Position numbers and translations under genes: made by a program. The notes under the pieces are model-generated. The model was given only the letters and a program-made list of their open reading frames with translations. It searched no databases and was not told the origin of the DNA. A stretch of 64,000 nucleotides of DNA, from NCBI GenBank assembly GCA_963846915.1, contig CAWJXV010000009.1, positions 558,001 to 622,000 on the forward strand, written 5' to 3'. This stretch comes from PALSA-612 sp963846915. GTDB taxonomy: Bacteria > Actinomycetota > Thermoleophilia > Gaiellales > Gaiellaceae. Positions 43,517-52,256 of this stretch are shown here, piece after piece (the first letter of the stretch is position 1; every line of letters begins with the position of its first letter).

Positions 43517-44290
43517 GTGCGCGCCTCACTCGTCCGGATGCCCGTGCACGTCTCGGCGCTGCGCGCCCGGCTCGCAGGAGCCGGGATCGAGCGGACGTTC
43601 TTCCTTTGCTCGACACCGCGCACCGGCTCGACCATGCTCGGGAACCTGCTCGCCGAGACCGGTCTCGTCGGTCGCGCGGGCGAGTACTTCGGCGAGCCGT
43701 TCCGGCAGCGCGTCGTCCCGGGGCTGACGCGCCGCGGCTTCGACGACTACCTCGTCGGCTGCACCGAGTACGCGCGCGGCACGGGGACGTTCGGCGTCAA
43801 GCTGCACTGGGACCAGGTCGAGGTGTTCCTCCACTTGCTGCGGCTACGGCGCGGCCTTCGCGGCCTCGGCGACGGCGCCGTGGTCGAGGCGATCTTTCCC
43901 GCGCCGAGCTTCGTCTGGATGACCCGGGAGGACACACTCGCGCAGGCCGTGTCCTGGTGGAAGGCGATTACGACCGGGAAATGGACGGACGGCCGGCCCG
44001 TGACCGGCGAGCCACGGTTCGACACCGACGGCATCGCCGGCCGTGTCCGAAGGATCGGGGAGCACACGGGCGCATGGCGCGAGTGGTTCGCCGCAAACGG
44101 CATCGAGCCTCTGCTCGTGAACTACGAACAGCTCGCAGCCGACCCTGCCGGCGAGGCGCGGCGCGTGCTCGCATTCATCGACGTGGACGTTCCGGCGGGG
44201 CTCGTGATTGCGCCGGTCACCGAACGTCAGGGCGACGCGACCAACGAGGACTGGATCCGGCGCTACCGCGCGCTCACGAACCCGAGCTGA
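43517..44290 (+). CDS. Stf0-type sulfotransferase (NodH/LPS sulfotransferase family)
   Basis: 257-aa PAPS-dependent sulfotransferase. FFLCSTPRTGSTMLGNLLAE is the 5'-phosphosulfate loop of the Stf0 family (CSSxRTGST), and GLVGRAGEYFGEPF follows, both diagnostic. VWMTREDTLAQAVSWWKAI is the 3'-phosphate region, and LLVNYEQLAADPAGEARRVL is the usual C-terminal segment. Mycobacterial Stf0 sulfates trehalose, and NodH sulfates Nod factors at a terminal sugar. Here it probably sulfates the glycan or glycolipid of this cluster. The start is set by the -10 hexamer. Confidence 0.9.
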   Translation: MRASLVRMPVHVSALRARLAGAGIERTFFLCSTPRTGSTMLGNLLAETGLVGRAGEYFGEPFRQRVVPGLTRRGFDDYLVGCTEYARGTGTFGVKLHWDQVEVFLHLLRLRRGLRGLGDGAVVEAIFPAPSFVWMTREDTLAQAVSWWKAITTGKWTDGRPVTGEPRFDTDGIAGRVRRIGEHTGAWREWFAANGIEPLLVNYEQLAADPAGEARRVLAFIDVDVPAGLVIAPVTERQGDATNEDWIRRYRALTNPS

Positions 44291-44332
44291 CCGGCCGGAC
44301 GCGCTCCGGGCCGACCGCAGCCCGCGATCTCG

Positions 44333-44689
44333 TCACTCGCGGGGTTCCCAGGCGGCCTCGACGACGTAGCCGTCCGGGTCGCGGCATTTCACGCTCACGT
44401 AGTCGGGCTCATCCCACTCCTCGACGATCGGGACGCCGTCGGCAGCGAGCCGGTCACGGAACTCGCGTACCGACTCGGGGCTCGGCATGTGGACGCCGAA
44501 GTGCAGGAAGCCCGGGACCGTGACCGGCTCGTTCGTGGGCCCGAGCGCGAGCGAAAACCCGTCGGCGTCGTACAGCATCAGCACGTCACCGTCGTAGCGC
44601 CGCGACGGTTTCGCGTCGAAGCCGAAGTACGTCTCGTAGAAGCGCCGCGACCGCTCCTGGTCGGTGACGGCGAGCGCGAGGTGTCTCAT
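44333..44689 (-). CDS. VOC (glyoxalase/dioxygenase fold) metalloprotein
   Basis: 118-aa single-domain protein with two beta-alpha-beta-beta-beta modules: MRHLALAVTDQERSRRFYET opens module 1, FLHFGVHMPSPESVREFRDR opens module 2, and VKCRDPDGYVVEAAWEP closes it. The metal ligands would be His3, Glu/Asp near residue 50 and 70, and Glu near the end. Function ranges from glyoxalase to epimerase or antibiotic resistance; none can be chosen. ATG 44689 fits the fold; the GTG at 44719 is possible. Upstream TAACAA/AACAAT, 6-7 nt before the ATG, is a plausible -10. Confidence 0.78.
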   Translation of the reverse strand: MRHLALAVTDQERSRRFYETYFGFDAKPSRRYDGDVLMLYDADGFSLALGPTNEPVTVPGFLHFGVHMPSPESVREFRDRLAADGVPIVEEWDEPDYVSVKCRDPDGYVVEAAWEPRE

Positions 44690-44728
44690 TCCCGAATTGT
44701 TAACCGACGCTGACGACACTATTCCTCC

Positions 44729-45847
44729 GTGGCGGCGACCACACGAATCCGGCGGGTCGGGGCACCGCTCCGCGGCCTGGCGATCGGTCTGCGGACGCAG
44801 TCCTGGCCCGCATACTCGCGCCTGTTCGTGGCCGGAGACGGGAACGCGTGGGCGATCGCAGACGACGCCGCCGAGGTGGCCGGGATCGCGGCGGCCCTCG
44901 GCGTCAGGATCGGGCCCGAGGACTGGATCGCCCGCGTCCGCAACCAGTCCGTCTTCCACACGAGCCAGTTCACGCTGATCGGCCTCCCGTTCGAGAAGAA
45001 CGGCAACCGGCTCGGCGTGGCCTACCTGCACGGGCGCCCGGGTACGCCCGGCATGCCCGATTTCGACACGTGCTACGAGACCGTTCGGCGTCGGCACGAG
45101 GAGCTCGACCGCGTGCAGGTCTCGAACCGGGCGATGGAGGAGCTCGTGCTGGGGACCGGGATCGCGCCCGAGAAGGTCTTCCGGATCCCGATCGGGGTCG
45201 ACACGGATCGGTTCGGCCTTCGCGACGCGGCATCGCGCCGCGAGGCCAGGCGCGAGCTAGGGCTCCCCGAGTCGGCATTCGTCGTCGGCTCGTTCCAGAA
45301 GGACGGCGTCGGCTGGGGGGAGGGACTGGAGCCGAAGCTGATCAAGGGCCCGGACGTGCTGCTCGACGTCGCCGGGCGGTTCGCGCGTGAGGTGTCCGAG
45401 CTGCGCTTCCTGCTCACCGGGCCTGCGCGCGGGTACGTCGCCGCCGGGCTCGAGCGGCTCGGCATCCCCTTCGAGCATGCGCGTCTGCCCGACCTCGACG
45501 CCGTCTCGCGCGCCTATCGCGCGATCGACCTCTGCCTCGTCACCTCGCGTGACGAGGGCGGCCCGAAGGCCGTGCTGGAGTCGATGGCGACCGGTGTGCC
45601 GCTCGTGACCACGCGCGTCGGCCAGGCGGCCGACCTCGTCCGCGACGGGGAGAACGGCTGGCTGCGCGAGGTCGAGGACGCCGAGGGGCTGGCCGCCGCG
45701 GCGGCGCACGTCGCGGCCTCGCCTGCAGCCGAGCTCGAGCGTGTCGCCGACTCAGCGCGAGAGACCGCCGTCGCGAATGCGTGGGAGGCGCTCCGGCCCC
45801 GCTGGCGCGAGCTGCTCGCCGGCTTCGTGGCGATGGAGAGAGCGTGA
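44729..45847 (+). CDS. GT4 glycosyltransferase
   Basis: 372-aa GT-B enzyme. Acceptor half: RLFVAGDGNAWAIADDAAEV, FHTSQFTLIGLPFEKNGNRL, GVAYLHGRPGTPGMPDFDTC, and the hinge VFRIPIGVDTDRF. Donor half: FVVGSFQKDGVGWGEGLEPK, then FLLTGPARGYVAAGL and the E-x7-E motif in TSRDEGGPKAVLESMATGVP. First gene of an operon running to 49103 with 4-nt overlaps throughout. The GTG start has a CACTAT-type -10 at 44717-44722 at a 6-nt distance, weaker than the others. Confidence 0.85.
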   Translation: MAATTRIRRVGAPLRGLAIGLRTQSWPAYSRLFVAGDGNAWAIADDAAEVAGIAAALGVRIGPEDWIARVRNQSVFHTSQFTLIGLPFEKNGNRLGVAYLHGRPGTPGMPDFDTCYETVRRRHEELDRVQVSNRAMEELVLGTGIAPEKVFRIPIGVDTDRFGLRDAASRREARRELGLPESAFVVGSFQKDGVGWGEGLEPKLIKGPDVLLDVAGRFAREVSELRFLLTGPARGYVAAGLERLGIPFEHARLPDLDAVSRAYRAIDLCLVTSRDEGGPKAVLESMATGVPLVTTRVGQAADLVRDGENGWLREVEDAEGLAAAAAHVAASPAAELERVADSARETAVANAWEALRPRWRELLAGFVAMERA

Positions 45848-46864
45848 GGCGACTGACGCGCGTAGCGATCGGCTTCTCCCGGCCGGCCCGGGGCGAGATC
45901 GCCGTCTTCTACGGACACCGGAAGCTGCCGGCGCCGGGGGATCCGGTCGAGGGCGGGCATGGTCAAGTTCCAGCGGCTGCAGACCACATTCCCGAACCGC
46001 CCGCGCGACTTCAACCTCCTCTACCTGGGCTCGAGCTCGCTCCCGTCCGACGAGCAGGAGGTGATCCGGCTCGCCGAGCGCCGGCGGGCGCCGGTCGTCG
46101 TCAACCAGAACGGCGTCGCCTACCCCGGCTGGGCCGGCGAGCGGACGGACGAGATGAACGAACGGCTCCGGGCCGTCCTCGTGCGCACCCGGCACGTCGT
46201 CTACCAGAGCGAGTTCTGCAAGCTCGCCGCCGACCGCTATCTCGGAGAGCCGCCCGGCAGCTGGGAGATCCGGCACAACGCCGTCGACACGACCGTGTTC
46301 ACGCCTGCGCCCGAGCCGCCGGCGGGAGGGCCGGTGCTGCTGCTCGGCGGCGACCAGACGGCTTCGTACCGTCTCGAGACGGCGTTGCGGACAATCGCGC
46401 TGCTGCCCGAGGCACGGCTCCTCGTCACCGGCACGGTCTTCGACAGCGGCCGCCACCTGGCGGACGAGCTCGGCCTGGCGAGCCGTGTCCTTTTCACCGG
46501 GAGGTTCGCGCAGCGGGAGGCGCCGTCGATCTACCGGCGCGCGCACCTGCTGCTGCACCCCAAGGTGAACGACCCCTGCCCCAACGTCGTTCTCGAAGCG
46601 CTCGCCTCGGGCCTGCCGGTCGTCCACTCGGAGAGCGGCGGCACGCCTGAGCTCGTCGGCGATGCGGGCATCGGGATCGGCTCGGGCACGACCTGGGAGC
46701 AGGACGTCCCGCCGGCGCCCGAGCTGCTCGCGACCGCGATCGACCACGTGCTCGAGCGGCTGCCTGCGCTGCGCGTGGAGGCTCGGGCCCGCGCGGAGCG
46801 TTTCGACTTCGCGCCGTGGGTCGAGCGGCACCGGCAGCTCTTCGCGGAGCTGGTCGGGCTTTGA
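45844..46864 (+). pseudogene. GT4 glycosyltransferase disrupted by one extra base
   Basis: The GTG at 45844 overlaps the previous stop and opens RVAIGFSRPARGEIAVFYGH, then LPAPGDPVEGG. The homologous reading then jumps to the next frame at about 45958: MVKFQRLQTTFPNRPRDFN, LYLGSSSLP, VVNQNGVAYPGWAGE, VYQSEFCKLAADRYLGEP and ALASGLPVVHSESGGTPELV. Removing one base at 45958 gives a continuous 339-residue GT4 of a recognised type. Alternatively a shorter protein could start at ATG 45959. Either mutation or assembly error; 1020 nt once corrected. Downstream GT2 starts inside its stop (TTGA). Confidence 0.75.
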
Positions 46865-47838
46865 GGGTCAGCGTCGTGATGCCGGTCCGCGACGGGGAGC
46901 GGTTCGCCGGGGAGGCAGTCGAGAGCGTGCTCGGCCAGACGCTGGCCGACCTGGAGCTGATCGTCGTCGACGACGGCTCGACGGACTCGACGCCGGCGCT
47001 CCTCGCCGGTTTCGCGCGCGCCGACGCTCGCGTGCGTGTGCTGACGCAGGCTGCGGGTGGGCTGACGTCGACACTGAACGCCGGCTGCGCGCTCGTGCGG
47101 GCGCCGCTGATCGCGCGAATGGACGCGGACGACGTCGCGCTCCCGGATCGGCTCGAGCGCCAGGTCGCGTTCCTCGACACACATCCCGACGTGGCGCTCC
47201 TCGGCGGCGGCATCGTCCTTGTCGACGAGGCCGGACGCGAGTTCGACCGCGAACCGGGTCGGACCGCGCCGGATCTCTCCGAGCAGAACGAGCTCGTCCA
47301 CGGCACGGTCGTGATGCGGGCCGACGCGTTTCGTGAGCTCGGCGGCTACCGGCTCGACCAGTCCGAGGACTACGACCTCTGGCTCCGCTTCGAGGAACAG
47401 CACCGCGTCGCTGCGCTAGCGGAGCCGGTGATCCGCTACCGGTTCCATCCGGGCCAGTTCTCGGTGACGAAGCTGGAGCGGCAGGCACTCGGGGCGCGAT
47501 GTGTCCGGGCGGCGGCCATAGCGCGCCGGGCCGGGCGGCCGGATCCGCTCGAGGGCGTCGAGCGTCTCGACGCGGCCGTTGCGGCGCGGCTCGGCGTCTC
47601 GCAGGAGGAGGTCGATCGCGACGTGATCGTCGACGCCGTGCAGTGGTCGGCGACACTGCGGCGCGTCGGGCGGGACGCGGAGGCCGAGGCTCTCCTCGAC
47701 ACGGCCGCGAGCGTTCCGGGCGCGCCTGCGCGAAGGACGCTCGCGCGCCGAGCGCGGCTGCTGCTGCTCAAGCGCGCGGCGCGCCACGGGCGTGTACGCG
47801 AGTCGGCGCGGCAGCTCGCGGGCTGGGCCCGGCCGTGA
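46861..47838 (+). CDS. GT2 glycosyltransferase
   Basis: 325-aa family-2 enzyme. RVSVVMPVRDGERFAGEAVE, LIVVDDGSTDSTPALLAGFA, GGLTSTLNAGCAL and ARMDADDVALPDRLERQVAF form the GT-A donor site, with DAD as the DxD. QSEDYDLWLRFEEQHRVAAL is the acceptor motif (E-D-Y-D-L-W-L-R). This is the WcaA/LgtD-like subfamily. About 100 further residues at the C-terminus are helical and Arg-rich, of unknown role. TTG start overlaps the previous stop; GTGA overlap to the next gene. Confidence 0.88.
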   Translation: MRVSVVMPVRDGERFAGEAVESVLGQTLADLELIVVDDGSTDSTPALLAGFARADARVRVLTQAAGGLTSTLNAGCALVRAPLIARMDADDVALPDRLERQVAFLDTHPDVALLGGGIVLVDEAGREFDREPGRTAPDLSEQNELVHGTVVMRADAFRELGGYRLDQSEDYDLWLRFEEQHRVAALAEPVIRYRFHPGQFSVTKLERQALGARCVRAAAIARRAGRPDPLEGVERLDAAVAARLGVSQEEVDRDVIVDAVQWSATLRRVGRDAEAEALLDTAASVPGAPARRTLARRARLLLLKRAARHGRVRESARQLAGWARP

Positions 47839-49103
47839 GGATCCTCCAGATCTCGACAGCCGACCGCGGCGGCGGGGCAGAGGCTGTGGCGCTGTCGCTC
47901 CAGCGGGGGCTGCGCGCGCGGGGGCACGAGGCGTGGCTCGCGGTCGGCTACCGGCGAACCGACGAGCAGGGCGTGGTCGAGATCGGCGGTTCCGGCTCGC
48001 GGCGGCGGCGCGCGCTGAGCGATCCCGGCGTGCTGCTCGACGTTGCGCGAGGGCACGAGGACTTCCGCTTTCCGGCTTCGAGGCGTGTGCTCGACCTCGT
48101 TCCGGCCACGCCCGACGTCGTGCACGTGCACAACCTGCACGGCGGCTACTTCGACCTGCGGGCGCTGCCCGACCTGGCGCGCCGCGCACCCCTCGTCGCC
48201 ACGCTGCACGACGCCTGGCTGCTGACGGGGCACTGCGCGCATCAGCTCGACTCGGACGGCTGGCTCCGCGGCTGCGGCAACTGCCCGCACCTGGATACGT
48301 ACCCCGCGCTGCACCGGGACGGGACGGCCTTCAACCTGGCGAGAAAGCGATCGATCTACGAGAGGCTCGAGCTCGCGGTCGTCACGCCCTCGCGCCGGTT
48401 GATGGACATGGTCGAGCGGTCGATCCTCGCGCCCGCGGCTGTGCGCCGCGAGGTGATCCCCAATGGCGTCGACCTCGAGCGATTCGCCCCGGGCGACCGT
48501 GCGCGGGCGCGGCGGGAGCTCAGCGTGGCGCCTGACGTGCCGCTGCTCGTCTTCGCCGCCCAGGGGGGTCGCGCAAACGAGTTCAAGGACTTCCCGACCC
48601 TTCGGGCGGCTCTTGCGCGGCTCGAGTCGGCGGTCGTCGCAGTCGCCCTCGGTGATCCGACGGCTGACGAGGAGCGGGTCGGGCAGGCGACGCTGAGGAC
48701 GGTCGGCTCCGTACCGCCCGAGGACGTCGCTCGTTGGCTGCAGGCAGCCGACCTCTACGTCCACCCGTCCCGTGCGGACACGTTCCCGAACGGCGTGCTC
48801 GAGGCGCTCGCGTGCGGGACGCCGATCGTCGCGAGCCGCGTCGGCGGGATTCCGGAGCAGGTGCGTAACGAGACGGGCATCCTGGTCGAGCCGGGCGACC
48901 CGGCCGCGCTCGCTGCAGCGATCGAGTCCCTGCTCGCCGACCCATCTCGGCGCGAGCGGATGAGCGCCGCCGCGGCCGAGGACGCCCGGGCGCGGTTTTC
49001 CGTCGACCGTCAGATCGACGCGTACCTCGCGCTCCACGTCGAGCTTGCCGGCACCGGCACCGGCGCCGAGCCGCGTTCCTCGCCCCGGGTGGGAGGGGGC
49101 TAG
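47835..49103 (+). CDS. GT4 glycosyltransferase (WcaC/WcaL-like)
   Basis: 422-aa GT-B transferase. RILQISTADRGGGAEAVALS, VVHVHNLHGGYFDLRALPDL and ATLHDAWLLTGHCAHQLDSD with CGNCPHLDTYP are typical of a GT4 branch (cysteine-containing HDxWxxTGHC motif). VIPNGVDLERF and LVFAAQGGRANEFKDFPTLR lead into the donor domain, which holds SRADTFPNGVLEALACGTPI with E-x7-E-like spacing. The gene closes the operon that starts at 44729. The tail has repeated GTGTGAE-like residues and is probably disordered. Confidence 0.88.
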   Translation: MRILQISTADRGGGAEAVALSLQRGLRARGHEAWLAVGYRRTDEQGVVEIGGSGSRRRRALSDPGVLLDVARGHEDFRFPASRRVLDLVPATPDVVHVHNLHGGYFDLRALPDLARRAPLVATLHDAWLLTGHCAHQLDSDGWLRGCGNCPHLDTYPALHRDGTAFNLARKRSIYERLELAVVTPSRRLMDMVERSILAPAAVRREVIPNGVDLERFAPGDRARARRELSVAPDVPLLVFAAQGGRANEFKDFPTLRAALARLESAVVAVALGDPTADEERVGQATLRTVGSVPPEDVARWLQAADLYVHPSRADTFPNGVLEALACGTPIVASRVGGIPEQVRNETGILVEPGDPAALAAAIESLLADPSRRERMSAAAAEDARARFSVDRQIDAYLALHVELAGTGTGAEPRSSPRVGGG

Positions 49104-49199
49104 GGATGGGAAATAGCACGCCCGGCCGCAAGCCACTGTGACGATTGTGTGTCGATTCTCCGCCTCCGGCTCGGCACGGATCCGGCCGCGTGAGCGGGT

Positions 49200-49205
49200 T
49201 AGGCT
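49200..49205 (+). promoter_or_regulatory. -10 element of the gene at 49212
   Basis: TAGGCT, 6 nt before the GTG; same hexamer as at 11654 and 43496. The 100 nt upstream hold no gene. Confidence 0.5.
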
Positions 49206-49211
49206 GGCCGC

Positions 49212-50003
49212 GTGCTGACGGTGTTCTCCGTGCCGAAGCCGTTCGTCGGCCGGATCGGCGAGATCCAGCGGCGCGCACTCGCGAGCTGGGTCGAGCTCGC
49301 GCCGGACGTTCAGGTCCTGGTGCTGGGCGACGAGGACGGCGTCGGCGAGGCCGCCCGCGAGGCCGGCGCCGAGCACCTGCCCGACCTCGCTCGCACAGAG
49401 CGCGGGACGCCGCGGCTCGACGCCGCGTTCGCGGCCGCCGACGCTGTCGCCCGCACCCCGCTGCGCTGCTTCGTGAACGCCGACATCGTCCTCTTCGACG
49501 ACCTGCCGACGGCCGCACGAGCCGTGTCCGGACAGTCCGAGCGCTTCCTGATCGTCGGCCAGAGCCTCGACGTCGACGAGCCGGTCGACCGCGACGACGC
49601 GCGCGCTCGCGGCCGGCGGCGCGGTGCGGCGGCGCTCGACTACTTCGTCTTCCCGGCCAAGCTCTACGAGGACGTGCCCCCGTTTGCGATCGGTCGGGCG
49701 TGCTTCGACAACTGGCTGGTCTGGCGCGCGCGACAGGACGCGATCGTCGTCGACGCCACCGCCGATGTCGTCGCTGCGCACCAACGGCACGACTACGCGC
49801 ACGTCGCGGGCGGCAAGGCCGAGGCCTACTACGGGGAGGAGGCCGCCGACAACCTCGAGCTCGCCGGCGGCAAGAGCCATCTGTACACGCTCCACGACGC
49901 GAGCCGTGTCCTCCGCGGCGGCCGTCTGCACCGCAATCCGGGAGCCCCGCTCCGCTGGCGCGAGAACCTGCGCAAGGCGGGGTGGAAGCTGGGCGTCCGT
50001 TGA
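49212..50003 (+). CDS. nucleotide-diphosphosugar transferase-like protein
   Basis: 263-aa soluble protein. The N-terminus (TVFSVPKPFVGRIGEIQRRA, LASWVELAPDVQVLVLGDED) and the central RCFVNADIVLFDDLP, with an N-A-D metal site, resemble GT-A glycosyltransferases, but the family is not one I can name. LDYFVFPAKLYEDVPPFAIG and FDNWLVWRARQDAIVVDATA continue the fold, and YAHVAGGKAEAYYGEEA follows. Likely cytoplasmic and linked to the cluster by context. The start is fixed by the -10 hexamer. The stop overlaps the TTG of the GT4 gene. Confidence 0.65.
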   Translation: MLTVFSVPKPFVGRIGEIQRRALASWVELAPDVQVLVLGDEDGVGEAAREAGAEHLPDLARTERGTPRLDAAFAAADAVARTPLRCFVNADIVLFDDLPTAARAVSGQSERFLIVGQSLDVDEPVDRDDARARGRRRGAAALDYFVFPAKLYEDVPPFAIGRACFDNWLVWRARQDAIVVDATADVVAAHQRHDYAHVAGGKAEAYYGEEAADNLELAGGKSHLYTLHDASRVLRGGRLHRNPGAPLRWRENLRKAGWKLGVR

Positions 50004-51127
50004 TCCGCGTCACGTTCGTCTCCCCCGAGCCGACGCCGTATCGGTCGCCTCTCCTCGATCGCGTCGCGAGCGGCGGCGAGATCGACCTGACCGTCGTCTA
50101 CGCGGCCCGCACCGTCGCCGGGCGCACGTGGACGGTCGAGCCTGAGCACCGCGCCGTGTTCCTGGACGGCGTCTCGGTGCCGGGGCTGCGCGGCGTGTTC
50201 CGCCACGACTACCCCGTGACGCCGGGCATCTTCGGCGCGCTCAACCGATCGGCGCCCGACTGCGTCGTCGTCTCGGGTTGGAGCACATTCGCGTCGCAGG
50301 CGGCGGTTGCGTGGTGTCGGCTCCGGCACGTGCCCTACGTTCTGCTCGTCGAGAGCCACGACGCCGGCCCGAAGCCCGGCTGGCGGAGGCGGGTGAAGGA
50401 GGTCGTCGTGCCGCCGGTCGTCGCCGGCGCGGCGAGCGTCCTCGTCACCGGCTCGCTCGCGCGCGACTCGGTCGTGGCGCTCGGAGCGGCCCCGGCACGG
50501 GTCCGCGTCTTCGCCAACACGATCGACGTCGAGCGTTTCGGCGACGCCGCCGACCGGCTCGCGGCACGCCGCGACGGGGTGCGCGAGGGTCTCGGCCTGG
50601 CTCCCGACGATGTCGCCGTCGTGACCGTCGCCCGCCTGGTCCCGGAGAAGGGCATCGACGTGCTCCTGCGCGCCGCAGGCGGCCATGCCGTGGTCGTCGT
50701 CGGGGACGGGCCCGAGCGCTCGCGCCTGGAGGAGCTCGCGCGCGACCTCGGCGTCCGCGCCACGTTCACCGGTGACCGGCCGCTCGAGTCCGTGCTCGAG
50801 GCATACGTTGCCGGCGACGTCTTCGCGCTCCTCTCGACCCACGAGCCCTGGGGCGTCGTCGTGAACGAAGCGGCCGCATGCGGCCTGCCGCTTGTCCTCT
50901 CGGACCGCGTGGGCGCGGCATACGACCTGCTCCGCGACAGCGAGAACGGCTTCCTCGTTCCGGCCGGAGACGTCGGTGCGGCTGCCCGCGCGCTCGCCGC
51001 ACTCGACGATCCGGGCCTTCGCGCGACGATGGGAGCTCGCTCGCGAGAGCTCGTCCAGGCGTTTGGCTACGGCCCGTCCGTCGACAACCTGCTGGCCGGG
51101 GTGCGCGAAGCGACGGCCAGCCGGTAG
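50000..51127 (+). CDS. GT4 glycosyltransferase
   Basis: 375-aa GT-B enzyme: RVTFVSPEPTPYRSPLLDRV, SGWSTFASQAAVAW and LLVESHDAGPKPGWRRRVKE in the acceptor domain; RVFANTIDVERF; VTVARLVPEKGIDVLLRAAG and VVVGDGPERSRLEELARDLG in the donor domain; E-x7-E in LSTHEPWGVVVNEAAACGLP. These are the features of a standard polysaccharide GT4. TTG start (TTGA overlap) after 49212. The end overlaps the convergent GT4 gene by 61 nt, the longest such overlap in the window. Confidence 0.87.
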   Translation: MIRVTFVSPEPTPYRSPLLDRVASGGEIDLTVVYAARTVAGRTWTVEPEHRAVFLDGVSVPGLRGVFRHDYPVTPGIFGALNRSAPDCVVVSGWSTFASQAAVAWCRLRHVPYVLLVESHDAGPKPGWRRRVKEVVVPPVVAGAASVLVTGSLARDSVVALGAAPARVRVFANTIDVERFGDAADRLAARRDGVREGLGLAPDDVAVVTVARLVPEKGIDVLLRAAGGHAVVVVGDGPERSRLEELARDLGVRATFTGDRPLESVLEAYVAGDVFALLSTHEPWGVVVNEAAACGLPLVLSDRVGAAYDLLRDSENGFLVPAGDVGAAARALAALDDPGLRATMGARSRELVQAFGYGPSVDNLLAGVREATASR

Positions 51128-52233
51128 AGCTCCTCCTGCCGGTCGGTGACGGCGTCCCACGACGAGCGCCGGGCCGCGTCCACGCCGCCCGCCCCGAGGC
51201 GTGCACGAAGAGCCGGGTCGGCGAGGACGCTCCGCACCGCGTCGAGGATCGCCGTCCGCTGGTCGGGCACGACGAGCGCCTCGCCTTCACGGAAGAAGTC
51301 GGTGATGCCGCAGCGGTCGGTGACGACGACCGGCGTTCCCGCCGCCGCCGCTTCGGCCGCGACCATGCCGAAGCTCTCGCCCGCCGACGGCAGCACGAAC
51401 ACGTCTGCGAGCCGGTAGAGCGCGAGCGGCGGCCCGTCCGTCGGGCCGACGACGTGCACGCGCTCGCCGCCGAGCCCTTCTGCCACGCCGTGACGGTCGT
51501 CCGGCCCGACCAGCACGAGGTGTGCCTCGGGCAGCTCCTGCAGCGCCGCGACGAGGTGCTCGATCCCTTTGCCGGCGGCGATCCGGCCCACGTAGAGGAC
51601 GATCGGCGCGTCGTCCGGGATGCCGAGCTCTGCGCCACTCGCGGCCGGAGTCTCGAAAGGCTCCGGGAACCCGTTTCCGCGCACGTGGATGCGGTCCTGC
51701 GGCACCACGCCCGCTCGCGCGACGTCGTCGCGCTCGATGCTCGACGCGGCGACGACCGCCCCCGCGCCCGACGCGACCCCGCGGTAGAGCGTCGAGTCGA
51801 GCGCCCGCTTGAGCGCCACCTTCCGCAGGCGCGCCCGGAACATGCCGAGCGGCTCGAAGACGTACGGCACGCCGCGCAGGCGCGCCCAAGCGGCACCCAT
51901 GGTCGTGACGGGGTCGCGGAAGCCGAAGACGTGCACGACGTCCGGCCGCTCGGCGCGCTCCAGCTCGACCGGCAGCGTCGGCGTGATCCCCATCCAGCGG
52001 TAGCGGGCGGGCGTCGCGAGGTAGTGCACGCGCACGCCGTCCCGTTCCTCGACGCGCGAGTGCCAGGAGCCCGGCCGGTCGAGCGACTCGAGACTCGTCG
52101 TCAGCACCTCCACCGAGTGGCCACGCGCGACGAGCCGAGACGTCAGCTCGCGCGCCGCCACGACCGGCCCTCCGAACGCGGCCGCCGGCCACCACGCCGG
52201 CGCCGCGAACAGGATGCGCAACCCGCGGTCCAC
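51067..52233 (-). CDS. GT4 glycosyltransferase
   Basis: 388-aa GT-B enzyme. RILFAAPAWWPAAAFGGPVV is the acceptor-domain start of WcaI/PimB-like GT4 enzymes, followed by VVHVFGFRDPVTTMGAAWAR and YVFEPLGMFRARLRKVALKR. The donor domain contains VLYVGRIAAGKGIEHLVAAL, LVLVGPDDRHGVAEGL, LPSAGESFGMVAAEAAAAGT with a modified E-x7-E, and VVVTDRCGITDFF. The GTG start at 52233 is fixed by TAACTT 6 nt upstream, part of an overlapping divergent promoter. Confidence 0.87.
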   Translation of the reverse strand: MDRGLRILFAAPAWWPAAAFGGPVVAARELTSRLVARGHSVEVLTTSLESLDRPGSWHSRVEERDGVRVHYLATPARYRWMGITPTLPVELERAERPDVVHVFGFRDPVTTMGAAWARLRGVPYVFEPLGMFRARLRKVALKRALDSTLYRGVASGAGAVVAASSIERDDVARAGVVPQDRIHVRGNGFPEPFETPAASGAELGIPDDAPIVLYVGRIAAGKGIEHLVAALQELPEAHLVLVGPDDRHGVAEGLGGERVHVVGPTDGPPLALYRLADVFVLPSAGESFGMVAAEAAAAGTPVVVTDRCGITDFFREGEALVVPDQRTAILDAVRSVLADPALRARLGAGGVDAARRSSWDAVTDRQEELYRLAVASRTPASRLSTDGP

Positions 52234-52239
52234 CCGTGG

Positions 52240-52249
52240 AAGTTAGCCT
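52240..52249. promoter_or_regulatory. overlapping divergent -10 elements sharing a TA (second case)
   Basis: AAGTTAGCCT reads TAACTT on the minus strand (52245-52240), 6 nt before GTG 52233, and TAGCCT on the plus strand (52244-52249), 7 nt before GTG 52257. The TA at 52244-52245 is shared, the same geometry as at 39855-39864. Confidence 0.6.
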
Positions 52250-52256
52250 TGGCGCC

